From positions 1 to 12,175 of the forward strand of contig JAQXIB010000157.1 of the NCBI GenBank assembly GCA_029007575.1: a stretch of DNA of 12,175 bases. Reading direction: 5' to 3'. The notes beneath the pieces were generated by a model. That model searched no databases, was not told where the DNA came from, and saw only the letters and a list, made by a program, of their open reading frames with translations. Made by a program: the position numbers and the translations under genes. The DNA comes from Clostridiales bacterium (GTDB lineage Bacteria; Bacillota; Clostridia; Oscillospirales; Ruminococcaceae). Shown here in pieces: positions 1-6,813 of the stretch (positions are counted from its first letter, which is position 1; each line of letters opens with the position of its first letter).

Positions 1-163
1 CGCGCATATACAGCGGAAGCACCAGAAAGTTCATGACCAAGCTCAGCACAACAATCGATAATCCGGGATTGTTGACCACCTTATTTGCCATCATGTAGAT
101 TATTTCAAAAAGCAGTTGAAGCGGCTTAAGCAACAATGTATTTAAGATTGCCCAAACAGACAT
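1..163 (-). CDS. YidC/Oxa1-type membrane insertase, N-terminal part (cut by window edge)
   Basis: Seen: the minus strand opens with ATG at 161-163 and stays open to the window edge, giving 54 residues. They begin MSVWAILNTLLLKPLQLL and include NNPGLSIVVLSLVMNFLVLPLYMR. A first hydrophobic segment spans about residues 3-25 and a second about 33-52. The pattern 'L..PL..L...IY......NPG.SI....L......LP' is typical of the start of YidC/Oxa1 insertases, which help place membrane proteins in the lipid bilayer. The ATG follows the stop codon of the glycerophosphotransferase gene with no gap, and a GGAGGAGG ribosome site lies about 170-178 inside that gene, so the two are translationally coupled. Inferred: a second, specialised YidC copy serving the envelope cluster rather than the housekeeping copy, because it sits with wall-polymer genes rather than with rnpA/rpmH. 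The C-terminal insertase core is outside the window. Confidence 0.72.
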   Translation of the reverse strand, partial: MSVWAILNTLLLKPLQLLFEIIYMMANKVVNNPGLSIVVLSLVMNFLVLPLYMR

Positions 164-1402
164 TTATTTTTCCTCCTCCGCTGCAATCAGCTCTTGATAT
201 TTGTTCAGAAGGTAATCCACCGCGCGTTTAGCGCCTTCTCCTTTATATTCCCATGTTTCTGCTCTGACTTCCTGTCTCCCACGGGCGTATTTCGGATCGG
301 TCAGGCAGTCGTCTATCATTTCCTTCAACGAATCCATGTTGTCCGCAGTCAGCTTTTGCCCAATCCTGGGAAGTGCAGTAAATGTCCAATAAGGAGTTTC
401 CAGCCACCAGGCGTCATAAGGACTGTTATCAAACTCGGTATCCGCATATATGACAGGCTTGTCATACACAAGTGAAAAATCAAAAATGACTCCCGAAAAA
501 TCCGAAATTAAAATATCAGCGCATTTTAACACCTCAAAATTATCGTTGTCCCGATTCCATTGGATTCGATCGGATTCCGGATATTTTTTCATGATGCCTT
601 CCAGCAGTTCTTTTTCCGAAGTAAATGACTGCGGATGCGGGCGAACAATGACTCGGTACCCCGTTTTCAAAAGGACGTCTATAATCTTTCCGCCATATTT
701 CCGGAAAATGGCGCTTTCTCCCCAGGAGGGAGCCAGCAAAACGGTGCGTTCATGAGGCTCAACGTGGTTGTCCGCCTGCAATCTGGCAGCCATTGCATCC
801 ATGTAAGGAATCCCGATTTTTACTAATTCCTTTTCCGGCAGTCCACGCTTTTTTTCCAGGAATCTGACATCTTTTACCTGATATTCACCGGACAACATCA
901 AAGCATCATAATAGTCGATCCCGAACATCCGGTATCCTGCCACTTCATTTGCCGCATGCAGCATATGTACATAATACTGCACCGTCTTGGAGCGTTTCCA
1001 TTGATAAACGTCGAGTCCGGGTGTCGTCGAAAGAACGATCGCCGCGTTCAAAAAGTTCAGTTTTGCAAACGCTTTATTGTGTTCACCGATAAATTCTCCT
1101 TTGATATGCTCATAAGGATTATTGAGCGCCGGATCGTCGGGCGAGGCAGTCATATAGACGATGTCAACGCCGCGTTGATCAAATTCCCGGCAAACCGGTT
1201 CAAAAACATTCCAATACCGTTTATCGTCTGAAAATATGACGAACGGTATTTTATCGGCATTGGTTTCCACCTTTTTTCCGCCGCTTAAAATAAACTGCAA
1301 TTTTACCAACCAATTTTTAAACAAATAGCTCAAAGCACCGATAATTCCAATCAAAATAGCAAAGAGCATGCTTCCGGTACCCGGATCAATATATAGCGTC
1401 AT
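164..1402 (-). CDS. CDP-glycerol glycerophosphotransferase family protein (TagB/TagF-like)
   Basis: 412 residues. I chose the ATG at 1400-1402 over a longer in-frame start at 1447 because AAAAGGAG sits 8 bases upstream (1410-1417) and the ATG overlaps the upstream stop as ATGA. Seen: an N-terminal YIDPGTGSMLF motif followed by a hydrophobic helix (about residues 9-28), then a soluble GT-B-like domain. Family landmarks are VHMLHAAN (about 145-152), RPHPQS (254-259) and SDFSGVIFDF (300-309) followed by KPVIY; the HP.S and SD.S...FD motifs are the signature of enzymes that move glycerol-phosphate or ribitol-phosphate from a CDP donor to a teichoic-acid-type acceptor. The protein is shorter than full TagF polymerases, so a priming or decorating role is possible. 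It would act at the cytoplasmic face of the membrane. The N-terminal YIDPGTGS segment also occurs alone on other bacterial envelope proteins, and its role is not known to me. Confidence 0.85.
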   Translation of the reverse strand: MTLYIDPGTGSMLFAILIGIIGALSYLFKNWLVKLQFILSGGKKVETNADKIPFVIFSDDKRYWNVFEPVCREFDQRGVDIVYMTASPDDPALNNPYEHIKGEFIGEHNKAFAKLNFLNAAIVLSTTPGLDVYQWKRSKTVQYYVHMLHAANEVAGYRMFGIDYYDALMLSGEYQVKDVRFLEKKRGLPEKELVKIGIPYMDAMAARLQADNHVEPHERTVLLAPSWGESAIFRKYGGKIIDVLLKTGYRVIVRPHPQSFTSEKELLEGIMKKYPESDRIQWNRDNDNFEVLKCADILISDFSGVIFDFSLVYDKPVIYADTEFDNSPYDAWWLETPYWTFTALPRIGQKLTADNMDSLKEMIDDCLTDPKYARGRQEVRAETWEYKGEGAKRAVDYLLNKYQELIAAEEEK

Positions 1403-2166
1403 ACCTTTTCTCCTTTTATTTTCAATCTTTCTCTCTGATATAGCCAAAGTCCATACACCAAATAAGCGACCGCAGATATAACATAGATCACCACCTGGTA
1501 ATCGGATAAATCCGTTTTTCCTTCCCCAAGCGAAACAGTATTTCGAGAATAACCGCTAAACGAGGTAATATTGATGAGAGCATGTACAACCGCAGATGGA
1601 ATAATACTGTGTCGATAAAAAGTGATAACTGCAAAACAAAAACCAACCGCCGCTGCGCAGACTCCTTGTACCAACGCATAGCGTAACGTTATGCCTGAAC
1701 ACAGGTTTACGACATGCAGAAAAGAAAAAATTACGCTTGTCGCAACAATGCTTTTGAAAGCGCCAAGCTTATATTGTTTGATAAACATTGAAAGCAAAAA
1801 TCCTCGAAAAAGCAGCTCTTCCCCAAAAGAACAGGATAGCAGCAACAAAAAATCCCAGACAACAAAGCCGGGCTCAAACGACATACCAGCGCCGAAAAAG
1901 TATAACCTCCTGCCGAGCATTGCCAAATTAATTGCCGGCATCAAAAGCAACGGAATATAAGTCGCGTATTCCGCCATTCTTTTATGCCGTGGCAAACAGA
2001 TGCCATACGTTTCGAGCTGTCCTTTTTTGTAAAGAAACAAAAAAAGGACAGTCCAATACAACAACATTGATATTGCCGTAACCATATGAGGCACATTCAG
2101 CATCAAAGAAACTTTTTCCGATGCCATATATATGAAACTGTATAATATAATCCATAAAAAATACAT
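1399..2166 (-). CDS. CPBP family intramembrane metalloprotease (CAAX protease-like)
   Basis: 255 residues with about seven to eight hydrophobic segments. Seen: GEELLFRG at 115-122, which carries the EExxxR motif (E116, E117, R121), SFLH at 148-151 (H151) and HALIN at 195-199 (H195, N199). These are the conserved motifs of CPBP/Abi membrane proteases, so the active-site set appears complete. Members of the family process prenylated proteins or peptides in eukaryotes; in Firmicutes they are linked to bacteriocin immunity, signalling and envelope maintenance, mostly with unknown substrates. The start at 2166 has only a modest ribosome site (CAGGAA about 8 bases upstream), but no better in-frame start is visible. 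Its stop overlaps the glycerophosphotransferase start by four bases (ATGA), which suggests coupled translation and one operon. The nearest well-formed promoter is at 2527-2555, which would give a leader of about 350 bases. Confidence 0.85.
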   Translation of the reverse strand: MYFLWIILYSFIYMASEKVSLMLNVPHMVTAISMLLYWTVLFLFLYKKGQLETYGICLPRHKRMAEYATYIPLLLMPAINLAMLGRRLYFFGAGMSFEPGFVVWDFLLLLSCSFGEELLFRGFLLSMFIKQYKLGAFKSIVATSVIFSFLHVVNLCSGITLRYALVQGVCAAAVGFCFAVITFYRHSIIPSAVVHALINITSFSGYSRNTVSLGEGKTDLSDYQVVIYVISAVAYLVYGLWLYQRERLKIKGEKV

Positions 2167-2262
2167 TTTTTAATTCCTGATGTTTTTATAAAAGTCATAT
2201 TATAATATCCGGTACATTTTTTCATTTTAAAAAAGCCGCGGGAGGATAAAACAGATTTTTAA

Positions 2263-2436
2263 ACAGCTAGGGGGATACCTTCACAAATTGCGGCACAAAA
2301 AGAAAAAGTATTCCCATTTTGGCGAGAATACAATAGCGATACAATAAAAATAACAGATAAAACGGTGACCTTTTCTGTCAATCAAAATCAAATGTCAAAT
2401 AATGTCGGATTGTGTTATACCGCTCCACAAAGATAA
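2263..2436 (+). pseudogene. Possible C-terminal remnant of a plus-strand gene
   Basis: Seen: an open plus-strand frame after a TAA at 2260-2262, ending in TAA at 2434-2436, with protein-like composition (FPFWREYNSDTIKITDKTV, then NQNQMSNNVGLCYTAPQ). It reads like an alternating beta-strand domain rather than random AT-rich translation, but there is no start codon with a ribosome site and no upstream body. Inferred: the tail of a decayed or displaced gene. I do not recognise the family. It could also be chance, since 58 codons without a stop is not rare. Confidence 0.25.
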
Positions 2437-2526
2437 ATGTCAAGGAACACATTTGCCTCAGTTCTCTAAATATTAAAAATATTAACACTATAAATTATAA
2501 AACTTCGTAACATATTGCTCCCCTAT

Positions 2527-2555
2527 ATCTTACACTTAATTGTATAAATTGTCAA
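2527..2555 (-). promoter_or_regulatory. Near-consensus vegetative promoter, minus strand
   Basis: Seen: -35 TTGACA (2550-2555) and -10 TAAGAT (2527-2532) with a 17-base spacer (2533-2549). Transcription would start near 2520 and run toward the CPBP protease gene, whose start is about 350 bases downstream. The only short frame near the start is 15 codons from 2513 and would be almost leaderless, so I do not call it. Inferred target: the CPBP-glycerophosphotransferase-YidC operon with a long leader, or a short untranslated RNA. Confidence 0.6.
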
Positions 2556-2563
2556 GTATTTAT

Positions 2564-2607
2564 ATTAAATCGACATACAATGGTTATTAAATCGACATAC
2601 AATGGTT
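2564..2607. repeat. Perfect 22-base tandem direct repeat, two copies
   Basis: Seen: copies at 2564-2585 and 2586-2607 are identical and adjoin without a gap; each holds the core TCGACATACAATGG. The pair ends 9 bases upstream of the TTGACA of the minus-strand promoter. Two head-to-tail copies at a helix-compatible spacing (22 bases, two turns) could be regulator binding sites, or simply a recent slippage duplication. Confidence 0.9.
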
Positions 2608-2678
2608 CTACAATGATCAAACAAAAAATGACATTTTTTAACCGTTACAGGATTGTTTTCGTCTGAAAGGTAAGATGA

Positions 2679-2849
2679 ATAAATTCTCACGGACATCGTC
2701 GTATTCTTGAGCTGCTTCGCAGCGGCTACACTGCAAATATCGGTAAATCCGTCAATCCAACAGTTAATTTCGTTGCGCAGTCCAAGGAAGTCTTGTCGGT
2801 AAAAACAAATAGAATAAAACATCCTGACAACAAAGCAGAGGATTACTGA
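2679..2849 (+). pseudogene. Possible plus-strand coding remnant
   Basis: Seen: an open frame from after TGA (2676-2678) to TGA (2847-2849) with protein-like text including LLRSGYTANIGKSVNPTVN and KEVLSVKTNRIKHPDNKAED. There is no ATG, GTG or TTG with a ribosome site at its left end, and two in-frame stops lie just upstream. The opposite strand is also open here and also reads plausibly, so the direction is uncertain. It could be a fragment of the same decayed gene as 2263-2436, in another frame. I do not recognise it. Confidence 0.22.
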
Positions 2850-2854
2850 ATGAG

Positions 2855-3670
2855 TTATTTTGATCCTGATTTTTTATACTGAAGCGGGGTGATCTGATAG
2901 GTTTTCTTGAAAAGGGCGATGAAATTGGAGCAATCGGAAAAGCCGCTCAGCTCCGCCGCTTCGGTAACGGTATGCCCTTCGGATAATAATTGTGCCGCGT
3001 TTGCCAGCCTTTTCTTTTTTATGTAAGCGGACGGCGATATATTTAGTGCCTGTCCAAAACGACGCTCCAGCGTGTTTACGCTGACGTTACATTCCCGTGC
3101 TATTTCGGTGATAGATATATGACGCGATAAATGGTTGTTAATGCAGTTTATTGCCTTTATTATGCAATCCCCGCCCGAATGATCCGGAGCGTTTACAGTG
3201 TTTGCGCTGTTTAATAAATTGATAAGCTTGAAAAAGCGATAATATTTCTCAGACTCGCCGTCAGAGCCATCGGTCATTTTACGGCAAAGAGAAAGCATTT
3301 CCTCTGTCTTGTCGGCAGGGAGCATCAGCAAGTTGTTTTTTCCGATTTGCCTTTTATAAAACATATCAAAGAGCCCTTCGTTTCCCGAAGCAGAGAATAA
3401 AATCCAAAAATGTTTGTGAAGCTTGTTTGTGTGATATATGCAGTGATGATATTCGAGCGGCCTTGTGATTATAATACCGCCCGGCATTACGGGGTAAATC
3501 GAATTCTCCACCGCAAAGGATACATCTCCACTTAAATTGATGTAAATTTCACATCCATCGTGAATATGGTCGTCATATACATTTAGCGGCGACTTTGAAT
3601 CCATTTCGACATAGGATATCATCAACTCAAAAGGATTGATTCCGCCAAATAATTCCTTCTTCATTTTCAA
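2855..3670 (-). CDS. AraC-family transcriptional regulator with N-terminal cupin-like sensor
   Basis: About 271 residues. Seen (numbered from the longest frame, which starts at 3679): an N-terminal beta-rich segment HIHDGCEIYINLSGDVSF (38-55) followed by YPVMPGGIIITRPLEYHHCIY, the pattern of the AraC sugar-binding cupin fold. A C-terminal double helix-turn-helix follows (about 173-268), with ISITEIARECNVSVNTLERRF as the first helix pair and TVTEAAELSGFSDCSNFIALF as the second. Start choice: GGAG (3680-3683) abuts the ATG at 3677-3679, so that start is poorly spaced. A TTG at 3668-3670 is 9 bases away and fits best; ATG 3662-3664 is the third option. The gene diverges from the transporter/GH36 operon across about 100 bases, so it very likely controls that operon in response to an alpha-galactoside or its product, and may also control itself. 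It could be an activator or a repressor. Confidence 0.88.
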   Translation of the reverse strand: MKMKKELFGGINPFELMISYVEMDSKSPLNVYDDHIHDGCEIYINLSGDVSFAVENSIYPVMPGGIIITRPLEYHHCIYHTNKLHKHFWILFSASGNEGLFDMFYKRQIGKNNLLMLPADKTEEMLSLCRKMTDGSDGESEKYYRFFKLINLLNSANTVNAPDHSGGDCIIKAINCINNHLSRHISITEIARECNVSVNTLERRFGQALNISPSAYIKKKRLANAAQLLSEGHTVTEAAELSGFSDCSNFIALFKKTYQITPLQYKKSGSK

Positions 3671-3689
3671 AGCAATCATCTCCGTGGTG

Positions 3690-3719
3690 ATTTTAGCATA
3701 TTTTTTGATGAAAAGTCAA
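3690..3719 (-). promoter_or_regulatory. Promoter of the AraC regulator gene
   Basis: Seen: -35 TTGACT (3714-3719) and -10 TAAAAT (3690-3695), spacer 18 bases. The start of transcription would fall only a few bases before the GGAG at 3680-3683, so the leader is very short. Confidence 0.6.
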
Positions 3720-3749
3720 TAGAAATACGCATGATTATGCTATATAATC
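3694..3749. promoter_or_regulatory. Candidate operator: symmetric inverted repeats between divergent promoters
   Basis: Seen: TAGCATA (3694-3700) and TATGCTA (3736-3742) are exact inverted copies whose centre (3718) falls at the junction of the two -35 boxes. Centre-to-centre distance is 42 bases, four helical turns, so both lie on one face of the DNA. A second inverted repeat, GATTAT (3733-3738) and ATAATC (3744-3749), overlaps the plus-strand -10 box. Inferred: binding sites for the AraC regulator. AraC proteins more often use direct repeats, so this needs proof. Confidence 0.35.
3720..3748 (+). promoter_or_regulatory. Promoter of the transporter/GH36 operon
   Basis: Seen: perfect -10 TATAAT (3743-3748) with a weak -35 TAGAAA (3720-3725) at 17 bases. 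This -35 touches the -35 of the divergent regulator promoter (3714-3719). A good -10 with a poor -35 is typical of promoters that need an activator, which fits an AraC-type neighbour. Confidence 0.55.
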
Positions 3750-3772
3750 TAAATAAACGGGGAGATGAAAAA

Positions 3773-4642
3773 ATGTATTATTTGATGCTGACTGTTTCGG
3801 CAATGCTTCTTGGAGCGGATTTCGCGCTTAATAAAATATATCAGAGAATCTACGGCACAGCTCCTAAAACGGTGTTTCTCTTTAATTCGCTGTTAGGTCT
3901 TATCACCACCGGTATTTTCTTTGCTGTTAACGGTTTTCACCTGAATTTTTCTCTTTATTCCTTTATTATGGCGGGGCTTATGAGTTTGCTTGTAATGTGC
4001 TATAATATGATAGGCTTCAGACTGCTAAAGTCGGGAACAATGGCTATGTATACGCTGTTCTTAATGACAGGCGGAATGGTACTGCCGTATATTTGGGGAC
4101 TGCTGTTTTTAAATGAGCCGTTCAGCGTTTTAAGAACCGCGGCGTTAATGATTATCCTGTCAGGCGTTGTTTTATCTAATTTCAGCGGCGAACGTGCAAA
4201 TTTAAAGCAAATCGGTATGTGTGCGGCGGTCTTTATTCTCAACGGTTGTGTGAGTATTATTTCAAAAATGCACCAGTCGCAGACGATTTACGAAAGCGTA
4301 AATGCGGTGGAGTTTATCATACTCGGCGGTATTTCCAAATTTTTGCTTGCCGGAATACTGTTTCTTGTTTTAAAAAATAAGGACAACTCTGAAAGCGTCA
4401 GCATTTCATTGAAAAAGGCTGTAATAATAATCGCTTCATCGTCGATGATAGGCGGAGTATCATATATGCTCCAGCTTTTGGGAGCAAAATCGCTCCCCGC
4501 AACCGTGCTGTATCCGTTTATCACGGGCGGCAGTATCGTGTTTGCAGCACTTGCAGGGGTGATTGTATTTAAAGAAAAGCTTTCGGCAAAGCTTATTATA
4601 AGCGTAATACTGTGCTTTGCGGGAACTTTAATGTTTTTATAA
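3773..4642 (+). CDS. DMT-superfamily (EamA-like) membrane transporter
   Basis: 289 residues. I chose the ATG at 3773 over the in-frame ATG at 3731 because GGGGAG (3759-3764) lies 8 bases upstream, and 3731 overlaps the -10 box. Seen: about ten hydrophobic segments in two similar halves, short loops, glycines and prolines at helix ends (for example MTGGMVLPYIWGLLFLNEPF and GAKSLPATVLYPFITGGS) and a conserved-type '..NEPFS' and 'FKEKLS' at matching places in the two halves. This two-repeat layout is typical of EamA/DMT transporters, which move sugars, amino acids or metabolites across the cytoplasmic membrane. The GH36 gene starts 15 bases after its stop, and both lie behind the AraC-linked promoter. 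Inferred: movement of an alpha-galactoside, its sugar product or a linked metabolite. The usual partner of a cytoplasmic GH36 is an ABC, PTS or GPH sugar importer, so the substrate and direction are uncertain. Confidence 0.8.
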   Translation: MYYLMLTVSAMLLGADFALNKIYQRIYGTAPKTVFLFNSLLGLITTGIFFAVNGFHLNFSLYSFIMAGLMSLLVMCYNMIGFRLLKSGTMAMYTLFLMTGGMVLPYIWGLLFLNEPFSVLRTAALMIILSGVVLSNFSGERANLKQIGMCAAVFILNGCVSIISKMHQSQTIYESVNAVEFIILGGISKFLLAGILFLVLKNKDNSESVSISLKKAVIIIASSSMIGGVSYMLQLLGAKSLPATVLYPFITGGSIVFAALAGVIVFKEKLSAKLIISVILCFAGTLMFL

Positions 4643-4657
4643 AAAGGAGATTTCTTT

Positions 4658-6625
4658 ATGGAGTTTTTAAAAAACAACAAAAGATTTTCATTTAAGCTTG
4701 GCGGATTGAATGCGTGGGATTTGGATTTCAAATCCGAAATTACCTGTAACGGAAATGAAATAATTTCGGTTTATCATTTTAACGCCGGAATTAAAATAAC
4801 CAACATTGCGAAAAAATATGATAAATTCGGCGCTTACGAATGGGTGAACTACATAGAGAACACCTCGGATAAGCCGAGTGAAATGATCTCCGATTTTTGG
4901 GACTGCGATTGTACTCTGCCTCTCAAGCATGAGGAAAACAGAAAGTGGGAGGCATATTTGCCGAACGCAAAATACGCAACAAAAATATACGCGCCGACAG
5001 GCTCTGTATGGAGCAAGACAGAATTTCATTGTGATGTTGACACGATGCGAGACTCCATCAGAACGAATCATATTTGCCCCGGTGATACCAAGGAATATTC
5101 CGCCAGCGGCGGACGTTCAAGCGAGGAAAGAGCGCCATTTTTCAATGTACACAAGGACGGAGAGGGCTATATTTTCGCGATAGGCTGGACAGGACAGTGG
5201 AAATGTCAAATCAGCAGAGAAAACGACAGCGTAACCTTTCAATCAAAAATTGAGGACACCTTTTTCAGACTGATGCCGGGCGAAAAAATCAGAACTTCAT
5301 CTGTGGTTATCATGCCTTATCACGGCGATGTTACAGAGTCTCACAACAAGTGGCGAAGGCTTGTCAAAGAGAATTTTTCGTTGATAGGAAAAAAGGAGAG
5401 AGACAAAAACGGACCTCTCTGCGCCGGTATATGGGGTGGGATGAAAACACAGTCGGTTTTGGAACGGATCGATGCGATCAAGAAAAACGGTCTTCCGTTT
5501 GAGTATGTTTGGATGGACGCGGGCTGGTACGGCATAGATACCAAACCCACGCCCGACGAGTTTGAGGGCGACTGGGGTTGTCACACCGGTGACTGGCGCG
5601 TCAGTCCGCTTGTACATCCGCAGGGGCTAAAAGATGTATCAAAAGCTGTACACGATGCCGGAATGAAATTTTTGTTGTGGTTTGAGCCTGAAAGGGTTAT
5701 CAGAACCACTCCGACAGCAATCGCGCACCCTGAATATTTCCTTTCAAACGATAATCCATATGATGACAATCGTCTTTTGAATTTAGGCAATCCCGAAGCA
5801 TGGGAATACTGCTTTAAAACGCTTTCCGACCTTATTGAAGAGCTTCATATCGACTGTTACAGGCAGGATTTCAATTTTTCCCCTTTAGCTTTTTGGCGCA
5901 AAAACGATGCTCCTGACAGAAATGGAATTACTGAAATTAAGCATATAAACGGTATGTACCGGCTTTGGGACGCATTGCTTCAGAAATTCCCGCACCTGAT
6001 TATTGACAACTGCGCGTCGGGCGGCAGAAGAATAGACATAGAGACCTTAAGGCGCAGTATTCCGTTGTGGAGAAGCGACCTTCAATGCCCCGCAAACTAT
6101 GATATTGAAGGCTCGCAGTGCCATAATCAGAGCTTTAATCTATGGATGCCGTATTCGGGTACGGGCAGCGGCAGAGGCTATGACGAATACCGCATAAGAA
6201 GCGCTTATGCGGCGGCACTGACTACAAATTACTCGTTTTCCGAGAGAGAGGCTTTTTGCGACACGGAGGAAAAAGTTCATTTCATAAAAAAATATACCGA
6301 GGAATATTTAAAGGTGCGTCCGTATTTTTCGGAGGATTTCTATCCGTTGACCGAGTTAAGCGAAAAGCTTGATGTATGGTGCGCAATGCAGTTTAACCGT
6401 CCCGATCAAAACGACGGTATCGTCCAAGTATTCAGGCGCGAAAACGCGCCCTACGAAACCGCCTGTTTTGCATTAAGAGGGATAAACGAAAGCGCGGATT
6501 ATCTGTTTACCGACGCCGACGGCGGAGCATTTACCGTAAGCGGAACAGAACTTGTAAACAGCGGACTTAAAATAACGGTACCGGATAAGCGTAAGGCAAA
6601 GATCTATTTTTACAAGACCGTGTAA
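4658..6625 (+). CDS. GH36-type alpha-galactosidase (melibiase-like)
   Basis: 655 residues, no signal peptide, so probably cytoplasmic. AAGGAG (4644-4649) lies 8 bases before the ATG and begins right at the stop of the transporter gene. Seen: an N-terminal beta-rich part (about 1-240), a TIM-barrel core with WMDAGW (285-290; D287), WFEPERV (341-347), YRQDF (401-405), NCASGGRR (451-458) and LWRSD (470-474), and a C-terminal beta domain (about 570-655). These match GH-D clan enzymes: D404 is the likely catalytic nucleophile and D474 the likely acid/base. The nucleophile region is YRQDF rather than the more familiar KWD, which points to a subgroup of GH36; some of these act on other alpha-galactosides or related alpha-linked sugars. 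The reaction would be retaining hydrolysis of terminal alpha-galactose, for example from melibiose or raffinose. The length is a little under the roughly 720-residue GH36 norm. Expression is likely induced through the neighbouring AraC regulator. Confidence 0.88.
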   Translation: MEFLKNNKRFSFKLGGLNAWDLDFKSEITCNGNEIISVYHFNAGIKITNIAKKYDKFGAYEWVNYIENTSDKPSEMISDFWDCDCTLPLKHEENRKWEAYLPNAKYATKIYAPTGSVWSKTEFHCDVDTMRDSIRTNHICPGDTKEYSASGGRSSEERAPFFNVHKDGEGYIFAIGWTGQWKCQISRENDSVTFQSKIEDTFFRLMPGEKIRTSSVVIMPYHGDVTESHNKWRRLVKENFSLIGKKERDKNGPLCAGIWGGMKTQSVLERIDAIKKNGLPFEYVWMDAGWYGIDTKPTPDEFEGDWGCHTGDWRVSPLVHPQGLKDVSKAVHDAGMKFLLWFEPERVIRTTPTAIAHPEYFLSNDNPYDDNRLLNLGNPEAWEYCFKTLSDLIEELHIDCYRQDFNFSPLAFWRKNDAPDRNGITEIKHINGMYRLWDALLQKFPHLIIDNCASGGRRIDIETLRRSIPLWRSDLQCPANYDIEGSQCHNQSFNLWMPYSGTGSGRGYDEYRIRSAYAAALTTNYSFSEREAFCDTEEKVHFIKKYTEEYLKVRPYFSEDFYPLTELSEKLDVWCAMQFNRPDQNDGIVQVFRRENAPYETACFALRGINESADYLFTDADGGAFTVSGTELVNSGLKITVPDKRKAKIYFYKTV

Positions 6626-6813
6626 GAGAAAGCGAGCGATGGTATGCCGTTCCGTTTTCAGGAAACGCGCTGTTCTACGGCTGGCACGTAATCATGACGG
6701 CTTTCTCTGGAAATGCAGGAGCAGATGGAAGCAACAAACATATAAGCAGGCTACAAAATATACAATGCAAAATTCGTTGTTTCACAAGTACCTCGCTGAT
6801 TTGTAATTTTGTA
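6626..6813. other. Convergent spacer between GH36 gene and TPM-protein gene
   Basis: A plus-strand frame here reads RWYAVPFSGNALFYGWH and then a similar SGNAGADGSN, with no start of its own; it may be a small coding remnant (see findings). Two weak inverted repeats are present: AGAGAAAGC (6625-6633) with GCTTTCTCT (6700-6708), and CAAAATT (6768-6774) with AATTTTG (6805-6811). Neither is followed by a T-run on the relevant strand, so no terminator can be called for either convergent operon. Confidence 0.5.

Larger units (their letters stand above)
2414..2607 (-). promoter_or_regulatory. Cluster of TTGACA hexamers with a 22-base tandem repeat upstream
   Basis: On the minus strand TTGACA occurs at 2550-2555 and 2438-2443 here, and at 2393-2398 and 2376-2381 just beyond. 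Only the first pairs with a well-spaced -10 at 17 bases (see the promoter entry). The copy at 2438-2443 is followed by TATAAC (2414-2419) at 18 bases, but it lies inside a coding-like stretch. The tandem repeat (2564-2607) sits immediately upstream of the best promoter, where an activator or UP-like element would lie. Confidence 0.3.
2167..2854. other. Gene-poor AT-rich spacer of 688 bases
   Basis: No convincing intact gene is visible. The spacer separates two minus-strand genes (CPBP protease and AraC regulator). It holds two plus-strand open stretches without usable starts that read like protein (2263-2436 and 2679-2849), a 22-base perfect tandem duplication (2564-2607) and a near-consensus minus-strand promoter (2527-2555). 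A minus-strand reading frame of 85 codons (2565-2822) overlaps the second stretch but has no ribosome site and runs through the tandem duplication, so I do not call it a gene. Overall the spacer looks like a site of past insertion and decay. Confidence 0.6.

Noticed and set aside
2414..2443. Second minus-strand promoter TTGACA-18-TATAAC
   Set aside because: It lies within a coding-like stretch where TTGACA recurs by composition; spacing is less good than the 2527-2555 promoter.
2565..2822. 85-codon minus-strand frame after the AraC gene
   Set aside because: No ribosome site, the end runs through the 22-base duplication, and the opposite strand is equally open.
6625..6708. Nine-base inverted repeat after the GH36 stop as a terminator
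   Set aside because: Arms are 66 bases apart and no T-run follows.
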